The position numbers and the translations under genes are program-made. From Natronoplasma sp964602715 (GTDB taxonomy: Archaea; Thermoplasmatota; Thermoplasmata; Halarchaeoplasmatales; Halarchaeoplasmataceae): a stretch of DNA of 17,218 nt. Of the stretch, positions 7,142 to 14,463 are shown one piece after another; positions within the stretch are counted from its first letter, which is position 1; each line of letters starts with the position of its first letter. The notes under the pieces are model-generated. The model did no database searches. It was not told the origin of the DNA and saw only the letters and a program-made list of their open reading frames with translations. The stretch lies in assembly GCA_964602715.1 (NCBI GenBank), contig CAZRSB010000041.1, positions 1 to 17,218 of the forward strand, given 5' to 3'.

Positions 7142-7969
7142 CTAGATATCTTTGTAGAAAGGAAGCATTGGACAAGTGATCCCAGCATCTCCCTTCCAAA
7201 ATTCTGTGATTTTCACTTGCACGGGTTTGTATCCATGATCACTCAAGATCTCTGCTGTTTTAGGATACGCTTCAGGAAGAAGAACCTTTCTACCTCCGAT
7301 CGAGATCATATTTATGGGTTTATTTTTGTATCTAGTTTCCTGTTCATCTTTATTTATGATTATAAGTTCAAAATCTTCAAAATATTCTAGATCGACGATA
7401 TCAGGGCAGATCGCGAGTGTTCCATCACCCAAAAAATTGACTCCAGATAGAAGATGAAAAACTTTGGAGACCGGCACTTTGATCACTTCTTTTTTTGGAA
7501 AATGTATTGCGAGTTGTTCTATCCCTTCTTCATTCGTCCTATCTGAAACTCCAACAAATATCTTATCTTTATCTGTAACTAGAATATCTCCGCCTTCTAG
7601 AGTCCCTGGTGCCTCTATATTTTTTATTTCATATCCTTCATGGTTTAGATGTTTCTCTATGCTTTTTTCTTCTCCTCTTCTCGTCGGTTCACCAAATCTA
7701 CATATCACTGCTCTTTCCGTTTTTTCTCCCACTAGAGCAGCATCCTGTGTGAATATACTATCCGGATGACTTTCATCTATAGGTAATTTTATTACTTCAA
7801 TATTATTTTCCGTTAGCGTATTTACATAATTCTCATGTTGGTTCTTCGCTTCCTTAGGATCGATGTTTTTGCTCTCAGGATTTTTAGAAACGCAATTCTC
7901 ATAACTTTTTCCTGGCCGTCTTACTAAAACTTTATCGAATGATCTATCCATACTATCGACCTTCATCAT
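7142..7969 (-). CDS. DDAH/arginine-deiminase-superfamily amidinohydrolase
   Basis: A 275-residue member of the dimethylarginine dimethylaminohydrolase branch of the guanidine-modifying superfamily. Visible motifs in order: VRRPG near the N-terminus, the substrate-binding DSIFTQDAA (about 70-78), LEGGD (124-128), GVSDRTN (about 140-146), the catalytic histidine in HLLSGVNFLGDGT (His172), and the nucleophile cysteine in GITCPML (Cys266). All catalytic elements are present, so it should hydrolyse a guanidino compound to a ureido product such as citrulline. The natural substrate (dimethylarginine, arginine or another) cannot be read from sequence. I chose ATG 7969 because a TATA box 25 bp upstream predicts a leaderless transcript; TTG 7984 and ATG 7951 are alternatives. 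It follows the alcohol dehydrogenase gene but has its own promoter. Confidence 0.82.
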   Translation of the reverse strand: MMKVDSMDRSFDKVLVRRPGKSYENCVSKNPESKNIDPKEAKNQHENYVNTLTENNIEVIKLPIDESHPDSIFTQDAALVGEKTERAVICRFGEPTRRGEEKSIEKHLNHEGYEIKNIEAPGTLEGGDILVTDKDKIFVGVSDRTNEEGIEQLAIHFPKKEVIKVPVSKVFHLLSGVNFLGDGTLAICPDIVDLEYFEDFELIIINKDEQETRYKNKPINMISIGGRKVLLPEAYPKTAEILSDHGYKPVQVKITEFWKGDAGITCPMLPFYKDI

Positions 7970-7990
7970 GACCTGTAAAAACAATCCTAG

Positions 7991-8000
7991 ATATAAATTA
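7991..8000 (-). promoter_or_regulatory. TATA box of the DDAH-type gene
   Basis: On the minus strand this reads TAATTTATAT. The centre is about 25 bp upstream of ATG 7969, placing the start site at or next to the ATG (leaderless mRNA). It sits in the short gap after the alcohol dehydrogenase stop codon at 8006. Confidence 0.55.
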
Positions 8001-8005
8001 TACTC

Positions 8006-9157
8006 TTATTTTTCTTCTAGGATTTTTTGGAACAACGAAACATAATCTTCTTTGTGCATGGGTCTTGGGTTACTTTCATTTGAAAGATTATTAAAGGACA
8101 TCTCAGCCAATTCCTCTATATCTTCTTCTTTTAAAGGTATTTCCTCTGCATCTATCCCTACCCTTTTGTTGATATTTCTGATCTTTTCTACAGCTTTTTC
8201 AGCTCCTTCCGAATCTGTAGAATGATCCAATCCCATCAATTGAGCGACTTTTGCATACTTTTTTACACAATGATCTTTGTTATATTCCATCACAAAGGGA
8301 AGTATGATCGAATTGCATAGACCATGAGGAGCATCGTATTTTCCGCCTAATGATTCGGCCATACAGTGAACTGAGGCAACATCAGAGTTGTTAAAAGAAA
8401 TTCCCGCCAAAGAACTACCAAGCAACATTCCCCCTCTAGCTTCTATATCGTCTTTCTCTTTCACTGCTCTTTCGAGGTAATTTAAGATGAGTTTCATAGA
8501 ATGGATCGCCAGAGCATCGGTCATAACATTGGAAGTATTAGCTGTAAAAGCTTCTATAGCATGAGTGAAAGCGTCCATGCCAGAAAAAGCTGTTAGGTCT
8601 TCAGGTAAGCTAACCGTAAGTGAAGGATCTAAAAGACTCATATCGGGAGCAATATTCTTACTTCTTATGCTCTTTTTCAAACCTAATTTAGTATCTGTTA
8701 TAACCGCTGAAAATGTAACCTCACTCCCACTTCCTGCTGTAGTTGGCACAGCACAAAAAGGAATTTTTTTTCGACCGACAGTTTTCTTTCCATAGAGTTC
8801 ACATATTGATTCCTCTTTTTCGCTTAGAAGGGCTTCTATTCCTTTTGCACAATCGATGGGACTTCCTCCACCTAGAGCTAGAATGAGATCAGGACGAAAA
8901 TCCCTTGCAATCTCAGCACCTTCTTCAACTTGAACATCTTTTGGATTGGTTTCAACTTCACTGTATATTCTGTATTCTTTTTTGTTGATATGACCTATAA
9001 CCCTTTCCAAAATACCCGCTTTCTCTATACCTTTATCGGTGATGATCAACAATCTTTCATAGTCATGTAATTTTTCTTGTAAATCTTTTATACAATTTCT
9101 CCCATATTCCAATTCTGTGGGAAGAGAAAAAGAAAATTTTTCCTGTATATCCTCCAT
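8006..9157 (-). CDS. iron-dependent (group III) alcohol dehydrogenase
   Basis: A 383-residue NAD(P)-dependent alcohol/aldehyde oxidoreductase of the Fe-ADH family. The N-terminal nucleotide-binding half has GGGSPID (about 96-102) and PTTAGSGSE (about 138-146). The C-terminal half supplies the metal ligands Asp195, His199 (DAFTHAIEAF), His264 (HCMAE) and His278 (APHG), matching the E. coli FucO pattern within one residue. It probably interconverts a short-chain alcohol and aldehyde; the substrate is not evident. I chose ATG 9157 because it follows GAGGTG by eight bases and gives the family length; ATG 9223 would add 22 residues that do not resemble family members. It is divergent from the radical-SAM gene. 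Confidence 0.9.
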   Translation of the reverse strand: MEDIQEKFSFSLPTELEYGRNCIKDLQEKLHDYERLLIITDKGIEKAGILERVIGHINKKEYRIYSEVETNPKDVQVEEGAEIARDFRPDLILALGGGSPIDCAKGIEALLSEKEESICELYGKKTVGRKKIPFCAVPTTAGSGSEVTFSAVITDTKLGLKKSIRSKNIAPDMSLLDPSLTVSLPEDLTAFSGMDAFTHAIEAFTANTSNVMTDALAIHSMKLILNYLERAVKEKDDIEARGGMLLGSSLAGISFNNSDVASVHCMAESLGGKYDAPHGLCNSIILPFVMEYNKDHCVKKYAKVAQLMGLDHSTDSEGAEKAVEKIRNINKRVGIDAEEIPLKEEDIEELAEMSFNNLSNESNPRPMHKEDYVSLFQKILEEK

Positions 9158-9287
9158 ATCGATAACACCTCGAGTAATATTCAAAATAGATTTATCTATG
9201 ATAATGTTTCCGGATACATGCAAAAAAACATCAGTTTAATCTAATGGAAAAAGTAATATTGTGTTAGTAACTCATCATTTGGCAAAC

Positions 9288-10355
9288 ATGAAAGTTATAA
9301 AACTGGAAAATGGGTCTAGATACACTCACAAGTTACCTGAGGGTTGTATTTATTGTGCTGAAGGTAGCAAGATGGTTTTGCTAGTTACAGGAAGATGTGA
9401 GGCAGAATGCTGGTACTGTCCATTATCTGAGAAAAAGAAAGATCGATCTGTGGTCTATGCAGATGAAAAGAAAGTAGAAAATGATGAAGAAATACTTAGC
9501 GAAGCGAGATCAATCGATGCTGCTGGAACAGGAATAACAGGGGGTGATCCTCTTATAACTAAACGGAGTTTGAAGTATATAGAGCTTCTCAAAAGAGAAT
9601 TTGGCGAGGAACATCATATACATCTTTACACCCAGAGTACCAATTTGAAATACATCGAAAGATTATATAAAGCTGGTTTAGACGAGATCAGGTTTCATCC
9701 TCCCGTAACTCGATGGAATAAGATAGAAAAAACTGATTATATTGATTTGTTCGAAAAATTAAGAGAGAAGACTCGATTAGATGTAGGAATTGAGATACCA
9801 GTCATACCTGGTATGAAAGATGAGATATTACATCTTATCAAAAATTCATCTGATCATGTTTCATTCCTCAATCTAAATGAATTGGAATTTTCTTCAACAA
9901 ACACACAAGCGCTTCAAGAAAGAGGATATGAGCATAAAAGTGATGTATCTTCAGGTGTAAAAGATAGTGAGGATTTAGCTTATAGCATGTTAAATATTGG
10001 ATTTGAAGTACCTCTTCACTACTGCTCTCTTTCCTTTAAAGACGGGGTACAATTAACAAATAGAATCAAGCGCAGAGCTCAAAACGTTGCTAAAAAAGGA
10101 GATATTGTAACAGAGGATGGAACACTTATTAGAGGTCTCATCGAATCAGAAAAACCAAAAACCTTGTACAAGAAACTTAAAAAACAGTTCGGACTAGATG
10201 ATCACCACATCTGGTATGATAGTGAAAATGATAGATTAGAAGGAGATATAACAGTGATCAAAGAAATGAATCCATTAATAGATCAAGAATGCTATGGTAT
10301 AGAACTCTATCCTACTTCAGATCACCTGGAAGTGGAAAGATGGCCACTATCATGA
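9288..10355 (+). CDS. radical SAM protein, COG2108-like, function unknown
   Basis: A 356-residue radical SAM protein. The SAM cluster motif is CEAECWYC (Cys37, Cys41, Cys44). GITGGDP (about 83-89) is the SAM-binding GGE-like motif, and DEIRFHPP is the next barrel strand. A preceding CIYC pair (Cys20, Cys23) before the cluster is typical of an archaeal family described as related to pyruvate-formate-lyase activating enzymes (COG2108). The C-terminal ~90 residues include HYCSLSFKDGVQL and a possible small extra domain with no recognised motif. The product is unknown. ATG 9288 fits the family start (MKVIKLENG); GTG 9261 would add nine residues. No convincing ribosome-binding site is seen at either start. 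It is divergent from the alcohol dehydrogenase and convergent with the metal-uptake operon. Confidence 0.85.
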   Translation: MKVIKLENGSRYTHKLPEGCIYCAEGSKMVLLVTGRCEAECWYCPLSEKKKDRSVVYADEKKVENDEEILSEARSIDAAGTGITGGDPLITKRSLKYIELLKREFGEEHHIHLYTQSTNLKYIERLYKAGLDEIRFHPPVTRWNKIEKTDYIDLFEKLREKTRLDVGIEIPVIPGMKDEILHLIKNSSDHVSFLNLNELEFSSTNTQALQERGYEHKSDVSSGVKDSEDLAYSMLNIGFEVPLHYCSLSFKDGVQLTNRIKRRAQNVAKKGDIVTEDGTLIRGLIESEKPKTLYKKLKKQFGLDDHHIWYDSENDRLEGDITVIKEMNPLIDQECYGIELYPTSDHLEVERWPLS

Positions 10356-10459
10356 TGAGATAAAATAGGATAGGATGAACCCATAAAGGTAGTTGATAAA
10401 TTATACATACTTACAAACTCTTTATCCTCATCATCACTGCGAATAGGTAGATGAGGAGG
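10356..10459. other. convergent intergenic region with a long-range inverted repeat
   Basis: The radical-SAM and permease genes converge here. TGATGAGATAAA at 10353-10364 is nearly complementary to TTTATCCTCATCA at 10421-10433, with one bulged base. The arms are 56 bases apart, so a hairpin is possible but not compelling. No T-tract or gene is seen. Confidence 0.3.
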
Positions 10460-11338
10460 TCATTCTCTTACCCATCTACCCAATGTATAGATGATAAATA
10501 TGGTTCCTCCAAACAGAGTTATAGTTGGACCAGAAGGGAAATCAAATACATAAGACAGAAAAAGGCCCCCGATAACAAAGATCAGTGATAATATCCAGGA
10601 ATAGAACATTATTTTTTTGATGTCATGGCTAAATCCACTCGCTATAGAAGCTGGCATTGTAAATAACGCTATAACCAAAATGATACCCACAAATCTGAGA
10701 AGAAAGACTATGGATAGAGCTACTACTACAAGTAGAAAGAGGTAGAATGCAGTCGTTTTGACTCCGGCAACTTCTGCGAATTCTTCATCAAAGGAAACAG
10801 CTTGGAGTTTATGATAGAAAAGAAATACTGAGGCGATGACTCCGATAACAAGAAATAAGAGCATATAGATATCCCTATTACTTATCATGTATATATTACC
10901 AAAAAGAACATTCTCCATGGAAGTGAGGTAACCCGGAGTAAGACTGAAAAAAAGAGCTCCTAGAGCCATACCAAGAACCCATATTATACCTATAGCTGTA
11001 TCCTCTCTCTGTATCTTTTTTTTGCTCATGAGACCTATTCCAATAGCAGATATTAAAGCAAATATGGCGGCCCCAAAAAGTGGATCGATTGAAAAGATCA
11101 AATAATGGCTCAAAAAGAATGCCAAGCCTATACCACCAAAAGAAGCATGAGCTATACCATCACTTATGAATACAATCCTTTTAATCACTACATAGGTGCC
11201 CACGATCCCAAAAACTACCGATGCTAAAAATCCTGTTATGATCGCTCTCCTGTAAAACGAATATTCAAGTAAATCAAAAAATCCAGAAAAAGTCTCAATG
11301 ATCATGATAATTAATGTTCCTACTAAACTCAAAAACAT
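10460..11338 (-). CDS. znuB: metal ABC transporter permease, ZnuB/MntB family
   Basis: A 292-residue integral membrane protein with about eight or nine hydrophobic segments spread along its length. Family features are ISDGIAHASFGGIGLAFFL (about 57-75), with the DGIAHA signature in the second segment, and the C-terminal hydrophobic pair around SLIFVIGGLFLSYVFDFPSG. It forms the channel of a Zn/Mn/Fe-type importer with the adjacent ATPase. It starts one base after the ATPase stop, with AGGAGG ten bases upstream, so translation is coupled. The first eleven residues are unusually hydrophobic; ATG 11305 is an alternative start without a ribosome-binding site. It is the last gene of the operon, convergent with the radical-SAM gene. 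Confidence 0.9.
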   Translation of the reverse strand: MFLSLVGTLIIMIIETFSGFFDLLEYSFYRRAIITGFLASVVFGIVGTYVVIKRIVFISDGIAHASFGGIGLAFFLSHYLIFSIDPLFGAAIFALISAIGIGLMSKKKIQREDTAIGIIWVLGMALGALFFSLTPGYLTSMENVLFGNIYMISNRDIYMLLFLVIGVIASVFLFYHKLQAVSFDEEFAEVAGVKTTAFYLFLLVVVALSIVFLLRFVGIILVIALFTMPASIASGFSHDIKKIMFYSWILSLIFVIGGLFLSYVFDFPSGPTITLFGGTIFIIYTLGRWVRE

Positions 11339-11339
11339 C

Positions 11340-12128
11340 TCATATATCCTCCTCAGGCTTGTTCGAATGGGTATGTGCTATGATATCCATTTCACAGCCG
11401 TATGACTCCTCTATCATCTCATGCGTTAACTCCCCAGAGCCGTGATATATCAGATCCTGATTCAGACAGGCAACTTTCTGGACGTATGAAGAGAGAAAAC
11501 CAACATCGTGAGAAACTAGTACAATAGTTTTGTTCTTCTTTTCATTCAACTCTTTCAGTAGCTCATAGATACTCGTCTTTATCTTTTCATCAACGCTAGC
11601 AGTGGGTTCATCTAGTAGCAAAATCTCGGGTTCTGAGACGAGTGCCCTTGCCATGAGAACTCTTTGTTGTTCGCCTCCTGAAAGAGAAGAAAACTGTCTA
11701 TCTTTGAAACGATGCATCTCTACTTTTTTCAGTGCTTTTTTAGCCTTTGTTTTGTCTTCTTTAGAATAAAAAGGTTTGAGTCCTAAGTTTCCTATACGCC
11801 CCATCAGAACTACGTTCCAAACGTTTATAGGGAATTCTGCGTCGAAGTCGGTATGCTGTGGAACATAACTCACCTTTCCTCTAAATGATGAGGGTCTTTT
11901 CCCGAACACTCTAACTTTTCCTTTATCAGGTTCTAGAAGACCTAAGATGACTTTAAGTAGAGTTGTTTTTCCGCCTCCGTTCGGCCCTATGATACCTAGG
12001 AAAGCTTCTCGATCCAACTCTAGATTTATGTCTCTAAGGATATCATTATCTCCTTTAGTCAAGTTAACGCCCTCAATAGTAAGAGCCATCTTTGCTAGTG
12101 TATTTTCTTCTTTGGAATTTCCTATCAT
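11340..12128 (-). CDS. znuC: metal ABC transporter ATPase, ZnuC/MntA family
   Basis: A 262-residue ATP-binding subunit that powers metal import through the adjacent permease. All catalytic motifs are present: Walker A GPNGGGKT (48-55), Q-loop Gln91, signature LSGGE (149-153), Walker B ILLLDEP (169-175) and the switch histidine in SHD (206-208). The segment INVWNVVLMGRIG after the Q-loop is typical of ZnuC-type proteins. The C-terminus is slightly His/Asp-rich (HTHSNK). Its start lies 13 bp after the binding-protein stop; the tandem sequence ATGATAGG repeated there blurs the exact start, and ATG 12089 (MALTIEG) is an alternative closer to the usual family beginning. Confidence 0.92.
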   Translation of the reverse strand: MIGNSKEENTLAKMALTIEGVNLTKGDNDILRDINLELDREAFLGIIGPNGGGKTTLLKVILGLLEPDKGKVRVFGKRPSSFRGKVSYVPQHTDFDAEFPINVWNVVLMGRIGNLGLKPFYSKEDKTKAKKALKKVEMHRFKDRQFSSLSGGEQQRVLMARALVSEPEILLLDEPTASVDEKIKTSIYELLKELNEKKNKTIVLVSHDVGFLSSYVQKVACLNQDLIYHGSGELTHEMIEESYGCEMDIIAHTHSNKPEEDI

Positions 12129-12141
12129 CCTATCATATTAC

Positions 12142-13782
12142 TCAGATCACTCCTAAATCTAAGGGTGGTGTAACATAGTCCACATGGTCATGATGGATCA
12201 GTTCGAATACTATCTCTGTACTTCCTTCCTCTTCACCTTCTATGTATACGTGATCCCCGTGTTCATGGAAGCTCACTATGTCATCAGTTCGATCTGCTAA
12301 ACTAACTCCCAATTGGTACTCTTCTTCTTCTCCCAGTTCTATCTCATGGCCGTGATCGTCTTCTATGTATGCACCTAAGGAGAGGTGTTCTCCTTCATGC
12401 ATCTCTAAAGGAGCATCATGCCAGTGATCACCATGCACGTACGCAATTACATCATCAGTCTCCCGATCGATTATCTCGAACTCACCAATTTCATCTTCGT
12501 GATCATGTTCGCCTACATATACGTCTATAGGAGGCGTCTCGTAAACTATATCATCGTCGTGGATTAGTTGGAAAGCTACTTTTGTATTTCCTTCTTCTTC
12601 CCCATGTATGTGTACATGATCGCCGTGTTCATTGAAGGATACTACACTTTTATCGGCATCTAAAGCATGATTCACACCTAGTTGATAGTTATCCCCTAAC
12701 TCTATCTTGTTCCCATCTTCGTCTTCTATATATGCTCCGAGTGATACTTGTTCGCCTTCATCCACCTCTGGCAGAGAACCATGCCAATGATCACCATGCA
12801 CATAAGCTACATCATCTCCTGTATCTCTATCGATTATCTCAAAATTTTCCGGATCATATTCATGATCATGTTCGTGTTCCGTATCGAAATCTCTCAGCTC
12901 GATATTTTTACCGCCGTCGATGATCTCCATATCAGGATTCTGATTTTTGATGGCATCCATGTGCCGTTCTTCGAACTCGATACCCGAACCCAATTTGAAG
13001 TACGCATCTGCATCAGACAATTTTTCCATCCTACTTGGTTCGGGCTCATATGTATGAGGATCCTCTCCGTGAGGGACCATTTCTACCGTCTCTATCCTGT
13101 TGCCGCCCACTTCTTCTACCCATTCGATCTGTGGGGGGATGGTGACTGCTACGGTCAGTTCTTCCTCTGAGGAAGAAAGTCTTTCTATCGAAGACGGTGA
13201 ACCCTCGATAGCTCCTATGAGACTTTCAGATATATCTCTCATATTATCTAGATAATCCTTAGCCAATGGATCTATGGTTTCAACACTTCCATCGATCTCG
13301 TCAGCTATAGTTTGAGCTGCTTCTTCGTCGAACTGAGGTGAGGTGAATATGACTTCGACATCTTCATCCTCAGCACGGTCGATCAAACCCCGGATCTGTC
13401 CTGGACCCGGATCATCACCATCAACTTCGATCGCCATCTGTTCTAAACCATAATCATCTGCAAAGTAACCCATCGAAGGATGATAGATCATGAAAGCTTC
13501 TCCTTCCGGGATGTTCTTCTCTAACTCTTGATCGAGCTTCCTTAGCTCAGACGTATAATCCTCTGCGTTGTCTTCATAATAATCAGCGTTCTGCTCGTCG
13601 ATCTCACCGATCTCCTCGACAAAATGGTCGATCATCTTTTCAGCATTTCTAAGAGAGGTCCATGTGTGTGGGTCTGATCCGGTACCCGTTTCGTCCCTTT
13701 CTTCGTCCCGGAACATGTATCCTAGGATTCCAACTGAAGCTATCAGTACCACAACTATACCTATGACACCGACCTTCTTCAT
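12142..13782 (-). CDS. circularly permuted ZnuA-type metal-binding protein with two C-terminal His-rich domains
   Basis: A 546-residue extracytoplasmic binding protein of the cluster A-1 (ZnuA/TroA) type, built in unusual order. Residues 1-24 are a membrane anchor (MKKVGVIGIVVVLIA...) without a lipobox cysteine. Residues about 36-188 are the C-terminal half of ZnuA: DPHTW (His39), YHPSMGYFADDYGLE (His101), SPQFDEEAA, TIDPLAKDY. After a ~20-residue linker, residues about 208-300 are the N-terminal half: VAVTIPPQIEWVEEVGG, then HGEDPHTYEP (His243), then GSGIEFE. This ends in the His-rich run EHEHDHE (302-308). Two ~110-residue repeats follow (314-423, 435-545), each with VHGDHWH and EHGDHV motifs. 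All three canonical histidine ligands are present. Normal order is N-lobe, His loop, C-lobe. ATG 13782 follows AAGGA by six bases and places the anchor at the N-terminus; ATG 13827 would add 15 polar residues. The bound metal (Zn, Mn or Ni) is not established. Confidence 0.9.
   Translation of the reverse strand: MKKVGVIGIVVVLIASVGILGYMFRDEERDETGTGSDPHTWTSLRNAEKMIDHFVEEIGEIDEQNADYYEDNAEDYTSELRKLDQELEKNIPEGEAFMIYHPSMGYFADDYGLEQMAIEVDGDDPGPGQIRGLIDRAEDEDVEVIFTSPQFDEEAAQTIADEIDGSVETIDPLAKDYLDNMRDISESLIGAIEGSPSSIERLSSSEEELTVAVTIPPQIEWVEEVGGNRIETVEMVPHGEDPHTYEPEPSRMEKLSDADAYFKLGSGIEFEERHMDAIKNQNPDMEIIDGGKNIELRDFDTEHEHDHEYDPENFEIIDRDTGDDVAYVHGDHWHGSLPEVDEGEQVSLGAYIEDEDGNKIELGDNYQLGVNHALDADKSVVSFNEHGDHVHIHGEEEGNTKVAFQLIHDDDIVYETPPIDVYVGEHDHEDEIGEFEIIDRETDDVIAYVHGDHWHDAPLEMHEGEHLSLGAYIEDDHGHEIELGEEEEYQLGVSLADRTDDIVSFHEHGDHVYIEGEEEGSTEIVFELIHHDHVDYVTPPLDLGVI
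12148..12480 (-). repeat. second copy of the HGDHWH domain coding repeat
   Basis: This codes for residues 435-545 of the binding protein. It matches the upstream copy closely at both DNA and protein level (shared FEIIDR, AYVHGDHWH, LSLGAYIED, EHGDHV, FELIH/FQLIH, TPP). The repeat period is 363 bp (121 codons). The copies differ in several histidines, for example VYIEG here against VHIHG in the first copy, which suggests partial divergence after duplication. Confidence 0.85.
12514..12843 (-). repeat. first copy of the HGDHWH domain coding repeat
   Basis: This codes for residues 314-423 of the binding protein. It contains two histidine-triad-like motifs: HGDHWH near the start and HGDHVHIH near the end. 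A linker with HDHED joins it to the second copy. Seen alone, the HxxHxH pattern resembles the histidine triads of streptococcal zinc-scavenging Pht proteins, but I see no overall homology. Confidence 0.85.
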
Positions 13783-13830
13783 GTTTATTCCTTTTCCATG
13801 TACTCTCTCAGAGTCTTTTTCCGACATATT

Positions 13831-14334
13831 TCATACATCCATTTCGCTTTCTGGCAAAGAAAAGTTTTTTTGGACCCAATGACACCTGTAAAGTTCCTCG
13901 ATGTTCGGCTCTACGTTAGGATCTATGCAGTATCCACAATCACAACTCAACTCCTCTTCAAATTCATCGCATATCTTCTCGATCAATCTTTCACTAATGT
14001 GTTCATCTAAAATATCGGATTCTTCACAAGCTTCTTCTTCTGATAGATTCAAAGATTCTCTCAGAAATATCTCTAATGCATGATGTCTATGAATATCTTT
14101 TTTGATGGTTTTTGTAGCTTCTTTATTCAATCTCAGTCCTTTTTTGGGAACGTAATCTCCATACCCCAACCTTTCGACTTTTTTCATCTTTTTCAAAGCC
14201 CCAGCTCTAGATATATTCATAAACTCTGACAGTTCTGAGGGACCCACTGCTTTTTCCTGAGCTTTCAAAAGAAATAAAGCTCTTAGATGCTCCCTATCTC
14301 TACCTGTCTCTTTTTTGATCGTGCCCTTACACAT
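13831..14334 (-). CDS. DtxR/MntR-family metal-dependent transcriptional regulator
   Basis: A 167-residue DNA-binding protein. Residues about 14-70 form a winged helix (VGPSELSEFM then SRAGALKKMKKVERLGY). The dimerisation and metal-binding part follows, with HHALEIFL (metal-site His and Glu) and DEHIS (the conserved Glu-His pair); the Cys/Glu usually four positions before that pair is not obvious. The C-terminus carries CDCGYC and a further Cys (131, 133, 136, 151) where relatives have CPHG, so an extra Zn site is likely. It lacks the SH3-like domain, as in MntR. It is the first gene of the metal-uptake operon and probably represses it when metal is plentiful. ATG 14334 follows GGTG by five bases; TTG 14352 is a weaker alternative. 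Confidence 0.85.
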   Translation of the reverse strand: MCKGTIKKETGRDREHLRALFLLKAQEKAVGPSELSEFMNISRAGALKKMKKVERLGYGDYVPKKGLRLNKEATKTIKKDIHRHHALEIFLRESLNLSEEEACEESDILDEHISERLIEKICDEFEEELSCDCGYCIDPNVEPNIEELYRCHWVQKNFSLPESEMDV

Positions 14335-14354
14335 TGTAACACCAAAGTACAATT

Positions 14355-14371
14355 GTTAACTACGGGTTAAC
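14355..14371. promoter_or_regulatory. candidate metal-regulator operator GTTAAC-N5-GTTAAC
   Basis: Two GTTAAC hexamers, each self-complementary, are separated by five bases (TACGG). A further palindrome, ACAATTGT, overlaps the left copy (14349-14356). The element sits between the operon's TATA box and its predicted start site, where a bound repressor would block polymerase. The dyad length of 17 bp fits a DtxR/MntR dimer. The regulator encoded by the first gene is the obvious candidate binder. Confidence 0.5.
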
Positions 14372-14373
14372 CA

Positions 14374-14383
14374 TTATAAATAT
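14374..14383 (-). promoter_or_regulatory. TATA box of the metal-uptake operon
   Basis: On the minus strand this reads ATATTTATAA. It predicts a start site near 14353, leaving a leader of about 19 nt before ATG 14334 that carries GGTG. The candidate operator lies directly downstream. Confidence 0.6.
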
Positions 14384-14432
14384 GTTATGGGAGAAGCTGA
14401 CAGAGAAGATTTTAGGTCTAAAAAAAGGCAAT

Positions 14433-14443
14433 CAATTTTTATA
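14433..14443 (+). promoter_or_regulatory. TATA box of the larE-larB-larC operon
   Basis: The stretch AATTTTTATAT is centred about 25 bp before ATG 14464, predicting a leaderless larE mRNA. It lies about 60 bp from the divergent TATA box of the metal-uptake operon, so the two promoters share one short control region. Confidence 0.6.
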
Positions 14444-14463
14444 TTTCCATCTGGTTGTGAAGT

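Noticed and set aside
10353..10433. Terminator hairpin between the convergent radical-SAM and permease genes
   Set aside because: Arms are 56 bases apart with a bulge, and no T-tract follows.
12142..12850. ZinT-like domain at the C-terminus, as in streptococcal AdcA
   Set aside because: Two short His-rich repeats are present and none of the expected ZinT sequence pattern is seen.
12748..13170. 140-codon plus-strand ORF opposite the binding-protein gene
   Set aside because: Antisense of Asp/Glu/His-rich codons; the minus-strand frame has clear homology.
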